Source: Pseudonocardia broussonetiae (GTDB lineage: Bacteria > Actinomycetota > Actinomycetes > Mycobacteriales > Pseudonocardiaceae). Taken from it: DNA of 64,000 bases. This document shows, one piece after another, positions 7,658 through 15,105 of this stretch; position 1 is the stretch's first letter, and every line of letters starts with the position of its first letter. The translations under genes were made by a program, and so were the position numbers. Under the pieces are notes generated by a model. The model did not search any database, was not told the DNA's origin, and was given only the letters and a program-made list of their open reading frames with translations. The stretch is taken from the NCBI RefSeq assembly GCF_013155125.1, contig NZ_CP053564.1:3975501-4039500 (forward strand). The letters run 5' to 3'.

Positions 7658-7858
7658 ATGATCTTGTTCTTCGGCACCCGGGTCAGGACGCGCGTCCTCG
7701 ACTCGCAGACGGGCCGGTGCCCCTACTGCGGTCAGCTGCGCACGTGCGAGCGGGTGGCGCTCCGGTCGTGGTTCCACGTGTTCTGGATCCCGATCTTCCC
7801 GATCGGGCGCGGTCAGGAGGCGCAGCGGTGCACCGTCTGCCGCGGCGAGTGGCGGTGA
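7658..7858 (+). CDS. small zinc-ribbon protein
   Basis: A 66-residue protein starting MILFFGTRVRTRVL with two CxxC knuckles (CPYC near residue 22 and CTVC near residue 58), a typical zinc-ribbon arrangement, separated by a hydrophobic stretch (WFHVFWIPIFPIG). GAAAGG lies upstream of the ATG. Proteins of this shape are common in actinobacteria and are annotated only as zinc-ribbon domain proteins. The hydrophobic middle suggests membrane association or a buried core. No operon partner is evident; the APP1-type gene follows on the same strand after about 140 bp. Confidence 0.75.
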   Translation: MILFFGTRVRTRVLDSQTGRCPYCGQLRTCERVALRSWFHVFWIPIFPIGRGQEAQRCTVCRGEWR

Positions 7859-7999
7859 CGGGTGGCACCGGGGTGCGCCGCTCGGAGGCCGCGGCGTTCC
7901 CGTGGACCGCCGTCCACCGGCCGCCCCCGTCCTGACGGGTGGTGCCTCCCGCTCCGTCCACGACCCGCGGCCGTCACCGTCGTGTGGCAGGGTGAGCTC

Positions 8000-9097
8000 G
8001 TGGCGCACGGGTCGGAGCCAGACGTCCTGAGGTCGTCGGCGGCCGTCGCGGGTCTCCACCGCGCAGCCCGTCTCGAGGACGCCGTGTACGGCAGGGTCGA
8101 GCCGAGGCTGCGGCAGCGCGGCTGGCGCGACACCCTCGTCCCCTACACCGGTTACGGGACGACGTCGTGGGTGCGGGTCTTCGGGCGGTTGCTGCTGCGC
8201 CGTCCCGACCTGGCGCCGGCACGGGTCAAGGCGGTCCGGGGCTGGCGCAGCTTCGCCACGCTCCCCGTCACCGACGAGCCCGTGACCGTCGAGGTGGGCG
8301 GCCGGCGGCACGAGGTGCGGACCGACCGCGGCGGCTACGTCGACGCCGTGGTGGAGGCCGATCTCGAACCGGGGTGGCGCAGCGTCCGGTTCCACCGGGC
8401 GGGCGCCGAGTCGGTCGAGGCGCCGGTGCGCGTGCTGGACCCGGACGTCCGCTTCGCCGTGGTGTCCGACATCGACGACACCGTGATGGTCACGGCGCTG
8501 CCGCGGCCCCTGCTCGCGGCGTGGAACACGTTCGTCCTCGACGAGTACGGGCGCTCGCCCGTCCCCGGGATGGCCGTGCTGTACGAGCGGCTGGTGACGG
8601 CGCACCCCGAGGCACCGGTGTTCTACCTGTCGACGGGGGCGTGGAACGTCGCGCCGGCGCTGACGCGGTTCCTGTCGCGCAACCTGTACCCGAAGGGGCC
8701 GCTGCTGCTCACCGACTGGGGCCCGACGACCGACCGCTGGTTCCGCAGCGGGCAGGCCCACAAGGCGGCCACGCTCGCCCGGCTGGCCGAGGAGTTCCCG
8801 GACGTCCGCTGGTTGCTCATCGGCGACGACGGGCAGCACGACCAGGAGATCTACGGCGAGTTCGCCGCGTCGCACCCGGAGCACGTCGCCGCCGTGGCGA
8901 TCCGCCAGCTGTCCCCGACCCAGTCCGTGCTCGCCGGCGGCCTGTCGGCACCCGCCGACGGCCCCGCTCCGGCTGACGGGCAGCGGCGGTCGTGGATGTA
9001 CGCGCCCGACGGCGCCGGCCTGGCCCGCCGGCTGCGCGAGCACGGACTCCTCCCGGCCCGGGGGTCGACGGCGTCCGCCACCGGTGCGGCCGAATAG
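8000..9097 (+). CDS. APP1-type phosphatidate phosphatase catalytic domain protein (DUF2183)
   Basis: A 365-residue protein with the HAD-like APP1 domain in its C-terminal half. Visible motifs are DIDDTV (DxDxT nucleophile motif, near residue 155), YLSTGAWN (motif II Ser/Thr region) and IGDDGQHDQEIY (acidic metal motif). The N-terminal 130 residues form the beta-rich region usual in bacterial members. GTG 8000 is preferred because AGGGTGAG precedes it; GTG 7982 is an alternative adding six residues. Yeast App1 dephosphorylates phosphatidate at actin patches. Bacterial homologues are inferred lipid or phosphate-ester phosphatases with unknown substrate. Confidence 0.85.
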   Translation: MAHGSEPDVLRSSAAVAGLHRAARLEDAVYGRVEPRLRQRGWRDTLVPYTGYGTTSWVRVFGRLLLRRPDLAPARVKAVRGWRSFATLPVTDEPVTVEVGGRRHEVRTDRGGYVDAVVEADLEPGWRSVRFHRAGAESVEAPVRVLDPDVRFAVVSDIDDTVMVTALPRPLLAAWNTFVLDEYGRSPVPGMAVLYERLVTAHPEAPVFYLSTGAWNVAPALTRFLSRNLYPKGPLLLTDWGPTTDRWFRSGQAHKAATLARLAEEFPDVRWLLIGDDGQHDQEIYGEFAASHPEHVAAVAIRQLSPTQSVLAGGLSAPADGPAPADGQRRSWMYAPDGAGLARRLREHGLLPARGSTASATGAAE

Positions 9098-9178
9098 GCG
9101 CGCATCTCGTCATTGCTGGTCAGGAGCACGGACTGCCAGCCTGGTGGCGCCAGGACCGTCGCCCGAAGGAGCCGCACC

Positions 9179-9802
9179 GTGCAGATCGCCATCGTCCTCT
9201 ACCCGGACTTCACCGCCCTGGACATCATCGGGCCCTACGAGGTCCTGGGGCGCCTGCCCGGTGCCGAGGTCGTGTTCGTGGCGGAGGATCCCGGCCTCGT
9301 GCGCAACGACCAGCGGAGCCTGTCGGTCAGCCCGGAGGCGACCCTGGACGAGGTGACGGAGCCGGACATCGTCCTCATCGGTGGGGGTCCCGGGTTCTTC
9401 GGCCAGCTGGGCGACGGGAAGCTGCACGAGTGGCTGCGCACCGTGGACCGCACCAGCACCTGGACCACGTCGGTGTGCACGGGCGCGCCGATCCTGGCCG
9501 CGGCCGGGCTGCTGCAGGGACGTCGCGCGACCACCCACTGGTCGGCGTTCGGGGAGCTCGAGCGGTTCGGTGCGATCCCCGCGCACGAGCGGGTGGTCGT
9601 CGACGGCCACTACGTCACCGGCGCCGGGGTCTCGGCGGGCATCGACATGTCCCTGACCCTGGCCGGGGAGATCGCGGGGGAGGAGACCGCGCAGATGGTG
9701 CAGCTCATCATCGAGTACGCCCCCGAGCCGCCCTTCCGGGCCGGTTCGATCGACGTCGCTCCCGCGTCGGTGGTCGAGCGCGCCCGCGCGGCCCTGGGGT
9801 AG
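9179..9802 (+). CDS. DJ-1/PfpI family protein (isonitrile hydratase-like)
   Basis: A 207-residue DJ-1/PfpI-fold protein without an HTH. The nucleophile elbow is SVCTGAPILAAAGLL (Cys near residue 100), followed by GRRATTHWSAF. The N-terminal acidic residue is in YPDFTALDIIGPYEVL. This combination is seen in cyclohexyl-isocyanide hydratase and in the sensor half of GlxA regulators. GTG 9179 has AAGGAG nine bases upstream. It is convergent with a GlxA-type regulator carrying a homologous sensor domain. The true substrate is unknown. Confidence 0.82.
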   Translation: MQIAIVLYPDFTALDIIGPYEVLGRLPGAEVVFVAEDPGLVRNDQRSLSVSPEATLDEVTEPDIVLIGGGPGFFGQLGDGKLHEWLRTVDRTSTWTTSVCTGAPILAAAGLLQGRRATTHWSAFGELERFGAIPAHERVVVDGHYVTGAGVSAGIDMSLTLAGEIAGEETAQMVQLIIEYAPEPPFRAGSIDVAPASVVERARAALG

Positions 9803-9830
9803 ACCCGGCCGGGGAGGGCGTCGGCGCGGG

Positions 9831-10820
9831 TCAGGCGGGGGACCGGTGCGAGGGGTGCGCCGACGCCGCGTGCCGGGCCCGGTAGCTGCCCGGCGACTCG
9901 TCCAGGACCCGCAGGAACGCCCGGCGCATCGCCTCGGAGGTGCCCCAGCCGCAGAGGCGGGCGATCCGGTCGACGTTGTCGACGGTGTCGGTCAGCATCC
10001 GCTGGGCGGTCTCCACCCTCGCCTGCTCGACGTACTTCCCCGGGGTGGTGCCGGTCTCGGACTGGAACTGCCGGGCGAAGTGCCGGGGCGACATCGTGGC
10101 CCGCTCGGCGAGGGCCGGGACCGAGAGGTCCTCGTCGAGGTGGTCGGCCAGCCACGCGCGGATGTCGCCCAGCCGCGTCCGCCGGGTCGACTGCACGGCC
10201 AGCTGCGTGCTGACCTGCGCCTGGTGGCCGGGCCGGCGCACGAAGACCACGAGCAGGCGGGCCACGCGGAGCGCCAGCTCGCGACCGCAGTCCTGCTCGA
10301 TCAGCGCGAGCGCGAGGTCGATCCCCGCCGTGACCCCGGCCGAGGTGAAGATGCCGTCGTCCTCGACGAAGATCGGGTAGCGCTGGACCTGCACCTTCGG
10401 GTACTCCCGCGCGAACTGGCCGCAGTAGGACCAGTGGGTGGTGGCCCGCCTGCCGTCCAGCAGGCCGGCCTCGGCGAGGAGCAGTGACCCGGTGCAGACC
10501 GACGCCAGGCGCTCCACGTCCCGGCCCAGCACGCGCAACCTCGAGGCGATCGCGGGGTTCGGGACCTCGGCGCCGGGCCCGCCGGGGACGAGGAGGATGT
10601 CTGGTCGCCGGACGTCGTCGATGTCCAGGTCCGGCGTGACCGTGAGGCCTCCGGCGAGCCGGACCGGGCGCCCCCCGATCGACGCGGTGCGCACGACGTA
10701 GGGCGGCCCCTCCGGGGACGAGTGGTACCGGGCGACCCCGGTGAAGGCGTCGTACGGGCCGACGACGTCGAGGGGTTGCGCCCCGTCGAACACGAAGATC
10801 ACCACGGTCCGCGGGCGCAT
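9831..10820 (-). CDS. GlxA family transcriptional regulator (DJ-1/PfpI plus AraC HTH)
   Basis: A 329-residue regulator. Residues 1 to about 190 form a DJ-1/PfpI domain with a Cys elbow (ASVCTGSLLLAEAGLL). Residues about 215-320 form an AraC/XylS double HTH (DLSVPALAERATMSPRHFARQF, then IARLCGWGTSEAMRRAFLRV). The start is ATG 10820. Such regulators typically sense a small metabolite through the degenerate amidotransferase domain. The adjacent convergent gene encodes a stand-alone DJ-1/PfpI protein with the same CTG elbow. No AraC-type operator was identified. Confidence 0.88.
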   Translation of the reverse strand: MRPRTVVIFVFDGAQPLDVVGPYDAFTGVARYHSSPEGPPYVVRTASIGGRPVRLAGGLTVTPDLDIDDVRRPDILLVPGGPGAEVPNPAIASRLRVLGRDVERLASVCTGSLLLAEAGLLDGRRATTHWSYCGQFAREYPKVQVQRYPIFVEDDGIFTSAGVTAGIDLALALIEQDCGRELALRVARLLVVFVRRPGHQAQVSTQLAVQSTRRTRLGDIRAWLADHLDEDLSVPALAERATMSPRHFARQFQSETGTTPGKYVEQARVETAQRMLTDTVDNVDRIARLCGWGTSEAMRRAFLRVLDESPGSYRARHAASAHPSHRSPA

Positions 10821-10917
10821 GGCGGCAGTCTCCGCTCGGTCGGGTTCCGGGGCAACGACGGACGGTCGGGTGGCGCCCCGGCCCCGGCACGAGCACGCCG
10901 GGAGCCGGAGCGCCGCC

Positions 10918-11292
10918 TCAGGCCCGGTCGTGCCACATGTCGACGCTGCACTTCCAGGTCCCGTCCGCCTGCAGCGCCCACGCCTCGTGCGTGACGCCCT
11001 CCGCGCGCGTGCCGTCCCCGGCCGTCGCGACGTAGGTGCCGACGAGGTGGGCGCTGTCCTCGCCCGCGACGGTCCTGATCACTCCCAGCTGGAACCGGAG
11101 CCCGTGCTGCTCCCGCAGCCCGGAGAGGTAGTCGCAGATCGCGGCCCGGCCCTCGATGGGGTCCTGGGCGGCCGGCATGGCCACCGCGTCCTCGGTGTAG
11201 AACCACGCGCCCAGCTCCTCGAACCGGCCCTCGTTGAAGAGCACGGGGAACCGGGCTCGGGTCTCCTCGATCGTCTGCGCGGTGCTGGGCAT
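10918..11292 (-). CDS. SnoaL-like / NTF2-fold protein
   Basis: A 124-residue cone-shaped NTF2/SnoaL-like protein. It shows the N-terminal helix TIEETRARFPVLFNEGRFEEL, the strand region YTEDAVAMPAA, then IEGRAAICDYLSGL and the C-terminal strand WKCSVDMWHDRA. The family includes small isomerases, dehydratases and cyclases, and no catalytic residues can be assigned safely. The ATG at 11292 is preceded by GGAG. It lies alone, divergent from the amide-catabolism operon across 263 bp. Confidence 0.75.
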   Translation of the reverse strand: MPSTAQTIEETRARFPVLFNEGRFEELGAWFYTEDAVAMPAAQDPIEGRAAICDYLSGLREQHGLRFQLGVIRTVAGEDSAHLVGTYVATAGDGTRAEGVTHEAWALQADGTWKCSVDMWHDRA

Positions 11293-11508
11293 GGGCGCTC
11301 TCCTGGGTGGGGCACCCCGCCGTCCGGGGTGGCGGCACGGAACCTAGCAACGGCTCGGAGCGTGCGGTCCCGGTCTGTCCGCATAGGTGGGCCGGTCGTC
11401 ATTGTCCGTCGTCCGCGGAGCGGCTTAGCTCAGGCCTTCCAGCGATCGCTCGTTCTGACCTGCTCACGGGGTGTGCGGCGAGCGGGATGGCCGTCGGCGT
11501 CGGAGCAA

Positions 11509-11537
11509 TTGGTCTGGGATGCAGGCCACAAGACCAA
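11509..11537. promoter_or_regulatory. putative operator for the operon GntR regulator (site 1)
   Basis: TTGGTCT at 11509-11515 and AGACCAA at 11531-11537 form a perfect 7-bp inverted repeat, ending 18 bp before the substrate-binding protein start. The stretch CCACAAGACC inside it is identical to one in the site upstream of the GntR gene (22853-22862), and TGGT lies 17 bp upstream in both. This makes a shared operator plausible. Confidence 0.6.
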
Positions 11538-11555
11538 CAAGTCTGAGGGTGAGAG

Positions 11556-12545
11556 ATGACGAGGGCAGGGATGGCGCGACGGGTGGCCGGTGCGACGGCG
11601 ACGGCGCTGGTGGTGCTCGGGGTCGGCGCCTGCGGCTCGGGCGCCGCGGCCGCCGGTGGCGACTGCGCGGAGACCTACGAGATCGGGCTCAGCCACCCGG
11701 TCGGTGAGGCCGCCTTCGTGAAGGCCCTCAAGAGGGAGGTCCAGGCCCAGGCCGACCGGATCGGCTGCGTCGAGATGCTGTTCGACGACACGCAGGCCAA
11801 CGACCTGGAGTCCCAGCGCAACACGGTCGAGACCTGGGTGACCCAGCGCGTCGACGCCGTCGTCGTGCTCCCGGTGGACGCGAAGGCGCTCTCGCCGCTG
11901 CAGGAGCAGGCCCAGTCGTCCGGGATCAAGTGGCTCACCTACGCCACGCCCGGTGAGGGGGCGGACGGCTACACCGGGTTCGACAACGTCCTCAGCGGGG
12001 ACCTGGTGGGCCGGGCGGCCGCCGACTGGATCACCGAGAACCAGCTCGGCGGACGGGTGACCGCCGCCATCAGCTCGATCAGCGCACTCCCGGACGTCCG
12101 GGGGCGCTGGACGCAACCGGAGCAGCTGATCCCCGCCGCCGGTGTCGAGGTGGTGTCCCTCCAGGACTGCGCCGACCAGACCTGCGGTCTGGAGCAGGCC
12201 GAGGTCCTCCTCAACGCGCACCCGGACCTGCGGGTCTACATCGGGGCCAACGACGACGCCGCCCTGGGCGCGCTCAAGGCGTTCGAGAGCAGGGGCATCG
12301 ACCCGGGCGAGGTCTTCATCGCCGGGCAGGACGGCAACGTCGAGGCCCTCAAGGCGGTCAGGGCGGGCGGCGCCTACCGGTTGTCGGCCGCGATCGACAT
12401 GAACGACCTGGCCCGCGCGATCGTCCAGAACTCGATCAACGCCGTCACGGGCACGGGCGAGACCGAGACCGAGGCGACCGTCGTCCCCGCCTCCCTCGAC
12501 GACCCCGCCAGGCTCGACGCGCTGATCGCCCAGCTCGGTGGGTGA
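11556..12545 (+). CDS. sugar-type ABC transporter substrate-binding lipoprotein
   Basis: A 329-residue periplasmic-binding-protein type 1 (RbsB-like) protein. The signal peptide ends in a lipobox LGVGAC with lipidated Cys26. The fold shows repeated Rossmann-like blocks (YEIGLSHPVGEAAFVKALKREV, DAVVVLPVDAKALSPL, VYIGANDDAALGALKAF). GAGGGTGAGAG precedes ATG 11556. It is the first gene of a long operon whose other products handle amides and amines rather than sugars, so the ligand may not be a sugar. It acts at the outer face of the cytoplasmic membrane. Confidence 0.88.
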   Translation: MTRAGMARRVAGATATALVVLGVGACGSGAAAAGGDCAETYEIGLSHPVGEAAFVKALKREVQAQADRIGCVEMLFDDTQANDLESQRNTVETWVTQRVDAVVVLPVDAKALSPLQEQAQSSGIKWLTYATPGEGADGYTGFDNVLSGDLVGRAAADWITENQLGGRVTAAISSISALPDVRGRWTQPEQLIPAAGVEVVSLQDCADQTCGLEQAEVLLNAHPDLRVYIGANDDAALGALKAFESRGIDPGEVFIAGQDGNVEALKAVRAGGAYRLSAAIDMNDLARAIVQNSINAVTGTGETETEATVVPASLDDPARLDALIAQLGG

Positions 12546-12548
12546 GCG

Positions 12549-14084
12549 GTGCCCACGACCGGCATGACCATCGAGGGACTGACCAAGTCCTACGGGCCCA
12601 ACGCGGTGCTCCGCGGTGTCGACCTGGAGATCCGGGCCGGCGAGGTCCACGCCCTGCTGGGTCCGAACGGCGCGGGCAAGTCGACGCTGCTCGGCTGCCT
12701 GAGCGGCGCGGTGCGGCCCGACGCGGGGTCGATCGTCGTGAACGGCGAGTCCCACACGGGCTTCACCCCCCAGTCGGCCCTGCGGGCCGGCACGGCGATC
12801 ATCTACCAGCACCTGGAGCTCGTGGACGACCTGTCCGCGGTGGAGAACATCTTCCTCGGCACCGAGCTGCGCACCCGGTTCGGGACCGTCCGGCAGCGTG
12901 CGCAGCACCGGATCGCGTCGGAGCTCCTCGGGCGGGTCGGGGCCGGGTTCGACCCGGCCCGGCCGCTGACCTCGCTGACGACGGGGCAGAAGCAGGTCGT
13001 CGAGATCGCCAAGGCCCTCCGGCACGAGCCCGAGGTGCTCGTCCTGGACGAACCGACGGCCGCCCTGAGCGCGCGGGAGACCGAGGTGCTCCTGGCGCTC
13101 GTCACGAAGCTCGCGCACGGGTCGGGGCTCGCCGTCGTCTACGTCACCCACCTCCTGCGGGAGGTGACGGCGATCGCCGACCGGGTCTCGGTCCTGCGGG
13201 ACGGGAGCGTGGAGTGGACGCGGCGCAGCGCCGAGCTCACCCTCGAGGACCTGGTGGAGGGGATCACGGGCGCTCCCGCGCCCACGTCGAACCGGCCCCC
13301 GGGGACGGACGCACCGGGCGCGGGCGGGAAGGCACTGCTCGAGCTCACCGACTTCCGCGCCGCGGGCGCGCCCCCGGTCTCGCTCGCGGTCGGCGTCGGC
13401 GAGGTCGTCGGGGTGTTCGGACTCCTGGGGTCCGGTCGCACCAACCTGGTCGAGGCGCTGGCCGGGGCGCGGCCGAGCCGGGGCGGGCTCCGGCTGGCCG
13501 GGCGTGCGGTGCCGGTGCCCTCGCCGCGGGTCGCCCGCCGGTCCGGCATCGCCCTGGTGCCCTCGGACCGCGCGGTGCAGTCGCTGTTCCCGTCGCTGTC
13601 GGCGCAGGAGAACGTCCTGGTGCCGCACTACGGGCGGCTGTCGGGACGGGTGCGCCGCCCCGGGGTCGAGGAGCGGACGTTCCGCGAGGTCGCCGAGCGC
13701 ATGCGGCTGCACCCCCTGGACCCGGGACTGCCCGGGGACCGGTTCTCGGGCGGCAACGCCCAGAAGCTGGTGATGGGCCGGTGGCTCGTGGAGGACGGCG
13801 GCGTCACCCTGCTGCTGCTCGACGAGCCGACCCAGGGCGTCGACGTGGGGGCGCGCGCCGAGCTCCACCGCATGGTCCGGGAGTTCGCCCGCACGGGCGA
13901 CCGCGCCGTCGTGTTCGTCTCGAGCGACGTCGAGGAGCTCAACGCCCTCGCCGACCGGATCGTCGTCCTCGCCGACTCCCGCGTCACGGGGGTCGTCCCC
14001 GGCCACGCCTCCGAGCGGGACCTGCTCGTGCTCGCCCAGACGTCGGCCGGCGGCGTCGAACCCGAAGGGAGCAGTGCCGCATGA
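12549..14084 (+). CDS. ABC transporter ATPase, RbsA-type (two nucleotide-binding domains)
   Basis: A 511-residue duplicated ATPase. Domain 1 has Walker A GPNGAGKST, signature SLTTGQKQVVEIAKAL and Walker B VLVLDEPTAAL. Domain 2 has the usual degenerate P-loop GLLGSGRTNLVEAL, signature FSGGNAQKLVMGRWL and Walker B LLLLDEPTQGVDVG. Length and architecture match RbsA/MglA-type transporters. GTG 12549 follows the binding-protein stop by 3 bp, and its end overlaps the permease start by 4 bp. It energises the importer encoded by this operon. Confidence 0.92.
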   Translation: MPTTGMTIEGLTKSYGPNAVLRGVDLEIRAGEVHALLGPNGAGKSTLLGCLSGAVRPDAGSIVVNGESHTGFTPQSALRAGTAIIYQHLELVDDLSAVENIFLGTELRTRFGTVRQRAQHRIASELLGRVGAGFDPARPLTSLTTGQKQVVEIAKALRHEPEVLVLDEPTAALSARETEVLLALVTKLAHGSGLAVVYVTHLLREVTAIADRVSVLRDGSVEWTRRSAELTLEDLVEGITGAPAPTSNRPPGTDAPGAGGKALLELTDFRAAGAPPVSLAVGVGEVVGVFGLLGSGRTNLVEALAGARPSRGGLRLAGRAVPVPSPRVARRSGIALVPSDRAVQSLFPSLSAQENVLVPHYGRLSGRVRRPGVEERTFREVAERMRLHPLDPGLPGDRFSGGNAQKLVMGRWLVEDGGVTLLLLDEPTQGVDVGARAELHRMVREFARTGDRAVVFVSSDVEELNALADRIVVLADSRVTGVVPGHASERDLLVLAQTSAGGVEPEGSSAA

Positions 14085-15073
14085 CCGAGGTCCTCGCCAC
14101 CAGCACGCGGCCGACGGCGGCCGTCCCGCTCCGGTCCGGCCTGCTCACGGGCATCGACAGCATCATGCCCGTCGCGACCGTCGGGCTGATGGTGTTCTTC
14201 GCCGTCCGCGAGTCCGCGTTCCTGACCGCCGACAACCTGCTGCTCGTCGCGCTCCAGTCGGCACCGCTGATGGTCGTGGCCGTGGGGGCCGCGCTGCTGC
14301 TGATGTGCGGCTACATCGACCTGTCCGTCGGCTCGGTGATCGCGGTGTCGGGCGTCTGCGCCGGTCTGACCTTCAACGCCGCCGGCGTCCCGGCGGGCGT
14401 CCTGGTCGGGCTCTGCGTCGGTCTCGCCTTCGGCGTGCTCAACGGCCTGCTCATCGGCTACCTGGGCCTGTCGCCCATCATCGTCACGCTCGGCGTGCTG
14501 GCGGCCGGGCGGGGACTGGCGCAGGTGCTCTCGCCGGACTCGCTCTACGGGTTCCCCGACGCCGTGCTCGAGTTCGGCAGCGCGAGGGTCCTCGGCGTCG
14601 CGAACCTCGTGTGGATCGCGGTCGCCGTCGTGGCGCTCGGGGGCCTGGTCATGGCGATGCTCCCCGTGGGGCGCCACATCGTCGCGGTGGGCGTCAACAG
14701 CCGGGCGGCCTACCTCAGCGGGATCCCGGTCCGGCGGCTCGTCTTCGGGATGTACGCCCTGGTCGGCCTGCTCAGCGCCGTGGGCGGCCTCATGATCGTC
14801 TCGCGCCTGGACAGCGCCCCCAGCGGGACCCTGGGTGCGGGACTCGAGATCAGCGTCCTCACGGCGGTCCTGCTCGGCGGCATCCCCTACAGCGGCGGCA
14901 AGGGCCACCTGTGGCGGGTCGTCCTCGGCGTCTGGCTGATGGGGATCCTCACGAACGGCATCACCCTGATGAACGTCAGCTCGCAGCTCAGCCAGGTCCT
15001 CACCGGTCTCGTCCTGGTGCTCGCGGCCGCGCTCGAAGGCATCCGCTCCTGGCTCCACCGGTCGTCGCACTGA
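14081..15073 (+). CDS. ABC transporter permease, RbsC-type
   Basis: A 330-residue polytopic membrane protein with about eight to ten hydrophobic helices. It has the RbsC-family pattern LLMCGYIDLSVGSVIAVSGV near residue 80 and the cytoplasmic EAA-like loop VGVNSRAAYLSGIPVRRL. One permease gene is present, so the transporter would be a homodimer with the RbsA-type ATPase. ATG 14081 overlaps the ATPase stop. It is followed after 32 bp by the amidohydrolase-like gene, so uptake and breakdown are co-transcribed. Confidence 0.92.
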   Translation: MTEVLATSTRPTAAVPLRSGLLTGIDSIMPVATVGLMVFFAVRESAFLTADNLLLVALQSAPLMVVAVGAALLLMCGYIDLSVGSVIAVSGVCAGLTFNAAGVPAGVLVGLCVGLAFGVLNGLLIGYLGLSPIIVTLGVLAAGRGLAQVLSPDSLYGFPDAVLEFGSARVLGVANLVWIAVAVVALGGLVMAMLPVGRHIVAVGVNSRAAYLSGIPVRRLVFGMYALVGLLSAVGGLMIVSRLDSAPSGTLGAGLEISVLTAVLLGGIPYSGGKGHLWRVVLGVWLMGILTNGITLMNVSSQLSQVLTGLVLVLAAALEGIRSWLHRSSH

Positions 15074-15105
15074 CGTTCCGGCCCTCGACCCCTCGGGAGT
15101 TGCCC

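Noticed and set aside
11430..14006. 858-codon minus-strand frame over the ABC transporter genes
   Set aside because: Shadow of the substrate-binding and ATPase genes with compositionally biased translation and no motifs.
12542..14080. Plus-strand frame fusing an Arg-rich N-terminus to the permease
   Set aside because: The first 500 codons are an out-of-frame reading of the ATPase gene; the permease starts at ATG 14081 with the normal overlap.
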